From NCBI RefSeq assembly GCF_000725485.1, contig NZ_JOAG01000017.1, forward strand, positions 67,892 to 131,891: DNA of 64,000 bases, given 5' to 3'. Below are positions 61,845 through 64,000 of this stretch, piece after piece (position 1 is the first letter of the stretch; every line of letters starts with the position of its first letter). The position numbers and the translations under genes were made by a program. Source of the stretch: Nonomuraea candida (GTDB lineage Bacteria; Actinomycetota; Actinomycetes; Streptosporangiales; Streptosporangiaceae). The notes under the pieces are model-generated. The model ran no database searches. It had not been told where the DNA came from and saw only the letters and a program-made list of their open reading frames with translations.

Positions 61845-62801
61845 TCAGGCCGTCGTCCAGGGGCGGAGCTTGTCGGGGTTGAGAACCGCCCAGATGCGGG
61901 TGATCCGGTCGTCCGCGATGTCGAACGCCATCACCGTCACGGCGACGCCGTCCTGCCGCCCGACCAGTCCGGGCTGGCCGTTGACCGTGCACTCCACCAG
62001 CGTCAGGCCGGAGCCCGCGCCGGGCCGGCGGGCGGCGAAGAAGCGGGCCACCTCCTCGGCGCCTTCGAGCGGGCGCGGCACGGCCGTGACCAGCCCGCCG
62101 CCGTCGCCGGTCGCCGTGGCGCCGGGGTCGAGCAGCCCGATGAGGGCGCCGATGTCGCTGGACTCCCACGCCTGCTTGAAGGCCCTGACGACGGCGGCCC
62201 GCTGCGCCGTGGCGGCCGTTCTCGTGGTCGCGGTCGCGGTCGCGGTCGTGCTCGTGGTCGCCGGGGCCTGCGCGGCGCGGATGCGGCGGCGGGCCGAGGA
62301 GGCGAGCTGGCGGCAGGCCGCCGGGCTGCGGCCGACGACCTCGGCCACCTCGGCGAAGGAGTAGCGGAAGACGTCGTGCAGGATGAACGCGACGCGCTCG
62401 GCCGGGGTCATCGACTCCAGCACGACGAGGAAGGCCATGTTGACCGACTCGTCGAGGGTGACCCGGTCGGCCGGGTCCGCGCCGGGCCGCGCGCTGACCC
62501 ACTCGGTACGGCCGGGCAGCGGCTCGGGGATCCACTGCCCCACATACCGCTCCCGCCGGGCCCGCGCCGAGCCGAGCAGGTCGAGGCAGATGCGCCCGGC
62601 GACCTTGGTCAGCCAGCCGCCGGGCGACTCGATGGCCTCCCGCTGGTCAGGTGACATGGCGTACCAGCGGGCGTAGGTCTCCTGGACGACGTCCTCGGCC
62701 TCGGCCAGCGAGCCGAGGAGGCGGTAGGCGAGGTTGAGGAGCCGGCGCCGCTCGCCCATGATCGCGCTCAGGTCGTCGCCCGGTTCGGGTCGCGTGGTCA
62801 T
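61845..62801 (-). CDS. ECF41-type RNA polymerase sigma factor with SnoaL-like C-terminus
   Basis: A 318-residue sigma factor. Regions 2 and 4 are AYRLLGSLAEAEDVVQETYARWY and YSFAEVAEVVGRSPAACRQLASSARRRI. The motifs WIPEPLP, DGGG and NPDKLR identify the ECF41 group (consensus WLPEPL, DGGGK, NPDKL), in which the C-terminal NTF2-like domain replaces a separate anti-sigma factor. An insert rich in Thr/Ala (ATTSTTATATATTRTAA) joins the halves. Its promoter and the divergent one share the same motif, so it should activate both itself and the WrbA-type gene. Confidence 0.94.
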   Translation of the reverse strand: MTTRPEPGDDLSAIMGERRRLLNLAYRLLGSLAEAEDVVQETYARWYAMSPDQREAIESPGGWLTKVAGRICLDLLGSARARRERYVGQWIPEPLPGRTEWVSARPGADPADRVTLDESVNMAFLVVLESMTPAERVAFILHDVFRYSFAEVAEVVGRSPAACRQLASSARRRIRAAQAPATTSTTATATATTRTAATAQRAAVVRAFKQAWESSDIGALIGLLDPGATATGDGGGLVTAVPRPLEGAEEVARFFAARRPGAGSGLTLVECTVNGQPGLVGRQDGVAVTVMAFDIADDRITRIWAVLNPDKLRPWTTA

Positions 62802-62844
62802 GGTGTCGCCGGCCTTCCTTCGTCGTTCCGCCCTCACCGTCTCC

Positions 62845-62871
62845 GACGAGACACGGCGCCGGAATGTGAGG
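62845..62871 (-). promoter_or_regulatory. ECF41-type promoter of the sigma factor gene
   Basis: Read on the minus strand: CCTCACA, 16 bases, CGTC. The published ECF41 consensus is TGTCACA-N16-CGTC, so the -35 matches at 5 of 7 bases and the -10 and spacing exactly. The -10 ends 43 bases before the sigma start codon. Confidence 0.75.
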
Positions 62872-62882
62872 CCGGCGCCTCG

Positions 62883-62909
62883 CCTCACATCGCGCGGGGC
62901 TGCGTCGTC
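62883..62909 (+). promoter_or_regulatory. ECF41-type promoter of the WrbA-type gene
   Basis: CCTCACA (62883-62889), 16 bases, CGTC (62906-62909) on the plus strand, identical in both motif blocks and spacing to the divergent promoter. The -10 ends 56 bases before the start codon at 62966. Confidence 0.75.
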
Positions 62910-62965
62910 GTACGGACGGCCCCCGCCCCCGGACGGGCGGCACCCGCGAAGGAAGGACAACGGTC

Positions 62966-63574
62966 ATGGAACCCGTGAACGTCGCCATCATCTATTACAG
63001 CGCCACAGGCACCGTGCACGCCCTGGCGCAGGCCGCCGCCGAGGGCGCGGAGAAGGCCGGCGCGCGCGTACGCCTGCGCAAGGTCGCCGAGCAGGCCCCG
63101 CCGGAGGCGATCGAGGCCAGACCGGAATGGGCCAGGCACCTGCGCGAGACGGCCGGCGTCGCGCAGGCCGGCCTCGACGACCTGGAGTGGGCGGACGCGG
63201 TGATGTTCGGCACGCCCGCCCGCTTCGGCAACCCGGCCGCCGCGCTGCGGACGTTCATCGAGAGCACCGGCGCCCTGTGGTTCCAGGGCAAGCTCGCCGG
63301 CAAGGTCTACTCGGCCTTCACCGCCTCCAACACCGCCCACGGCGGCCAGGAGTCCGCGATCCTGGCGCTGGGAAACACGTTCTACCACTGGGGCGGCGTC
63401 ATCGTGCCCCCCGGCTACACCGACCCCGTGCAGTTCCAGATGGGCAACCCGTACGGCACCTCCCACGTCGCCGGTGACGGCCCGCCCGGCGAGGTGACCC
63501 TCCAGGCCGCCCGCCACCAGGCTCGCCGCGTCGTGGACACCGCGGCCGCGCTCAAGTCCGGCCGCGCCACCTGA
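62966..63574 (+). CDS. WrbA-type NAD(P)H:quinone oxidoreductase
   Basis: A 202-residue flavodoxin-like protein. The FMN phosphate loop is YYSATGTVHALAQ and further FMN-contact blocks are GTPARFGNPAA and FTASNTAHGGQES, as in WrbA. It reduces quinones in two-electron steps and protects from oxidative stress. In ECF41 systems the target next to the sigma gene is usually a carboxymuconolactone decarboxylase, oxidoreductase or epimerase; this is an oxidoreductase variant. Confidence 0.93.
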   Translation: MEPVNVAIIYYSATGTVHALAQAAAEGAEKAGARVRLRKVAEQAPPEAIEARPEWARHLRETAGVAQAGLDDLEWADAVMFGTPARFGNPAAALRTFIESTGALWFQGKLAGKVYSAFTASNTAHGGQESAILALGNTFYHWGGVIVPPGYTDPVQFQMGNPYGTSHVAGDGPPGEVTLQAARHQARRVVDTAAALKSGRAT

Positions 63575-63747
63575 CCTCCGCGTGCGGCCCGCGCCGGGCC
63601 GGCGTTCGTACGGAGCCCCGTTCCGGATGACGCCGGCCCGTGTGGCACTGATCACGGCCCATGTGTGGATTCGTGCACAGATGATCGGCACGGGTCTCCG
63701 TAATGTCCCTGTCACCGGAGCACACCGACGGGGAAAGGAACCCGAAA

Positions 63748-64000
63748 ATGCGTAAGACTCTCGCGATCACCGCTCTCGCCGGCTCGATGGCCGTCACCGG
63801 CCTCACCCTGAGCCCGGCCGCCGCCCAGGCCACCGCCCAGACCGCCGCCCAGACCGCCGCCCAGGTCGCCACCCAGGTCGCCACGGCCCCGCAGACGGCC
63901 GCCACCGCCCACGCCACGAGCTGGGGGAAGTTCTTCTCCGGCGACCGCAAGGCCTACACCTTCGGCAGGACGTGGGGCTCGCACGGGAAGGTGTTCACCA
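63748..64000 (+). CDS. Secreted small protein (partial, N-terminus only)
   Basis: The ATG at 63748 follows AAAGGAA. A signal peptide (MRKTLAITALAGSMAV to about AAAQA) is followed by a repetitive Ala/Gln/Thr stretch and then SWGKFFSGDRKAY. The frame is open at the window end (84 codons visible). The family cannot be named; it looks like short secreted proteins of Streptosporangiales. Confidence 0.75.
   Translation, partial: MRKTLAITALAGSMAVTGLTLSPAAAQATAQTAAQTAAQVATQVATAPQTAATAHATSWGKFFSGDRKAYTFGRTWGSHGKVFT

Overview
The window is very GC-rich DNA with dense, overlapping operons and frequent GTG starts. It looks like a chromosomal segment of a filamentous actinomycete. Supporting signs are a mycothiol-type DsbA/Rv2466c-like nitroreductase, two F420-type PPOX-fold oxidoreductases, ECF sigma factors including an ECF41 type, rare TTA codons, and several secreted polysaccharide-degrading enzymes. 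A Streptosporangiales organism (Nonomuraea-like) is my best guess, from general family knowledge only. No rRNA, tRNA, CRISPR array, insertion sequence or phage module was recognised.

Layout. 0.2-10.1 kb: a five-gene leftward operon (sugar-binding lipoprotein, two CUT1 permeases, a GH127 beta-L-arabinofuranosidase-type enzyme, and a large secreted MGH1-like glycosidase with discoidin and Ig-like domains) faces a divergent LacI regulator. 10.2-11.8 kb: a secreted GH5_8-type mannanase with FN3 and CBM2. 11.9-16.6 kb: a TetR regulator divergent from a three-subunit molybdenum hydroxylase of the PaoABC/YagTSR type. 16.7-20.8 kb: TetR/NTF2 pair with twin palindromic operators, a Cys-rich protein, the nitroreductase and a secreted PL1 pectate lyase. 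21.0-25.4 kb: five overlapping genes for an ECF sigma factor, a zinc-finger anti-sigma-like membrane protein, an ABC ATPase and two membrane proteins. 25.5-28.5 kb: a GntR regulator divergent from an intradiol dioxygenase and an FAH-family hydrolase, then a PPOX protein. 28.6-32.3 kb: a heterodimeric ABC exporter with one degenerate ATP site. 32.4-41.9 kb: hypothetical protein, beta-lactamase-like hydrolase divergent from an HTH-ClpN protein, membrane-anchored Mrr-like nuclease, pRiA4b ORF-3 protein, a LigA-type DNA ligase and an XRE/MmyB-like regulator. 42-46.9 kb: small secreted proteins, PPOX protein, DUF1772 protein, a CYP51-like P450 and a secreted phospholipase A2. 47-51.7 kb: MarR-MFS pair and a PL8 lyase. 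51.8-53.7 kb: metal homeostasis (DUF4396, CadC-like ArsR, CDF exporter). 53.8-59.6 kb: VOC protein, short YdeI-like protein, membrane trypsin-like protease and a MoxR-DUF58-VWA-VWA operon. 59.8-64 kb: imine-reductase-like enzyme divergent from a DJ-1/AraC regulator, an ECF41 sigma factor divergent from a WrbA-type flavoprotein, and the start of a secreted protein gene.

How it fits together. The strongest theme is plant polysaccharide use: arabinan, mannan and pectin enzymes with LacI-type control. Operator-like palindromes lie inside the signal-peptide codons of two genes of the arabinan-type operon. The clearest regulatory discovery is at 62.8-62.9 kb. There both divergent promoters of the ECF41/WrbA pair carry the same motif, CCTCACA-N16-CGTC, close to the published ECF41 consensus, which predicts an autoregulated two-gene module. 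Other items worth a look are an operator-like palindrome overlapping the start codon of the metal sensor, a duplicated GTCAA-N8-TTGACA element between the HTH-ClpN gene and a serine hydrolase, and short in-frame tandem repeats inserted into loops or linkers of several unrelated proteins.
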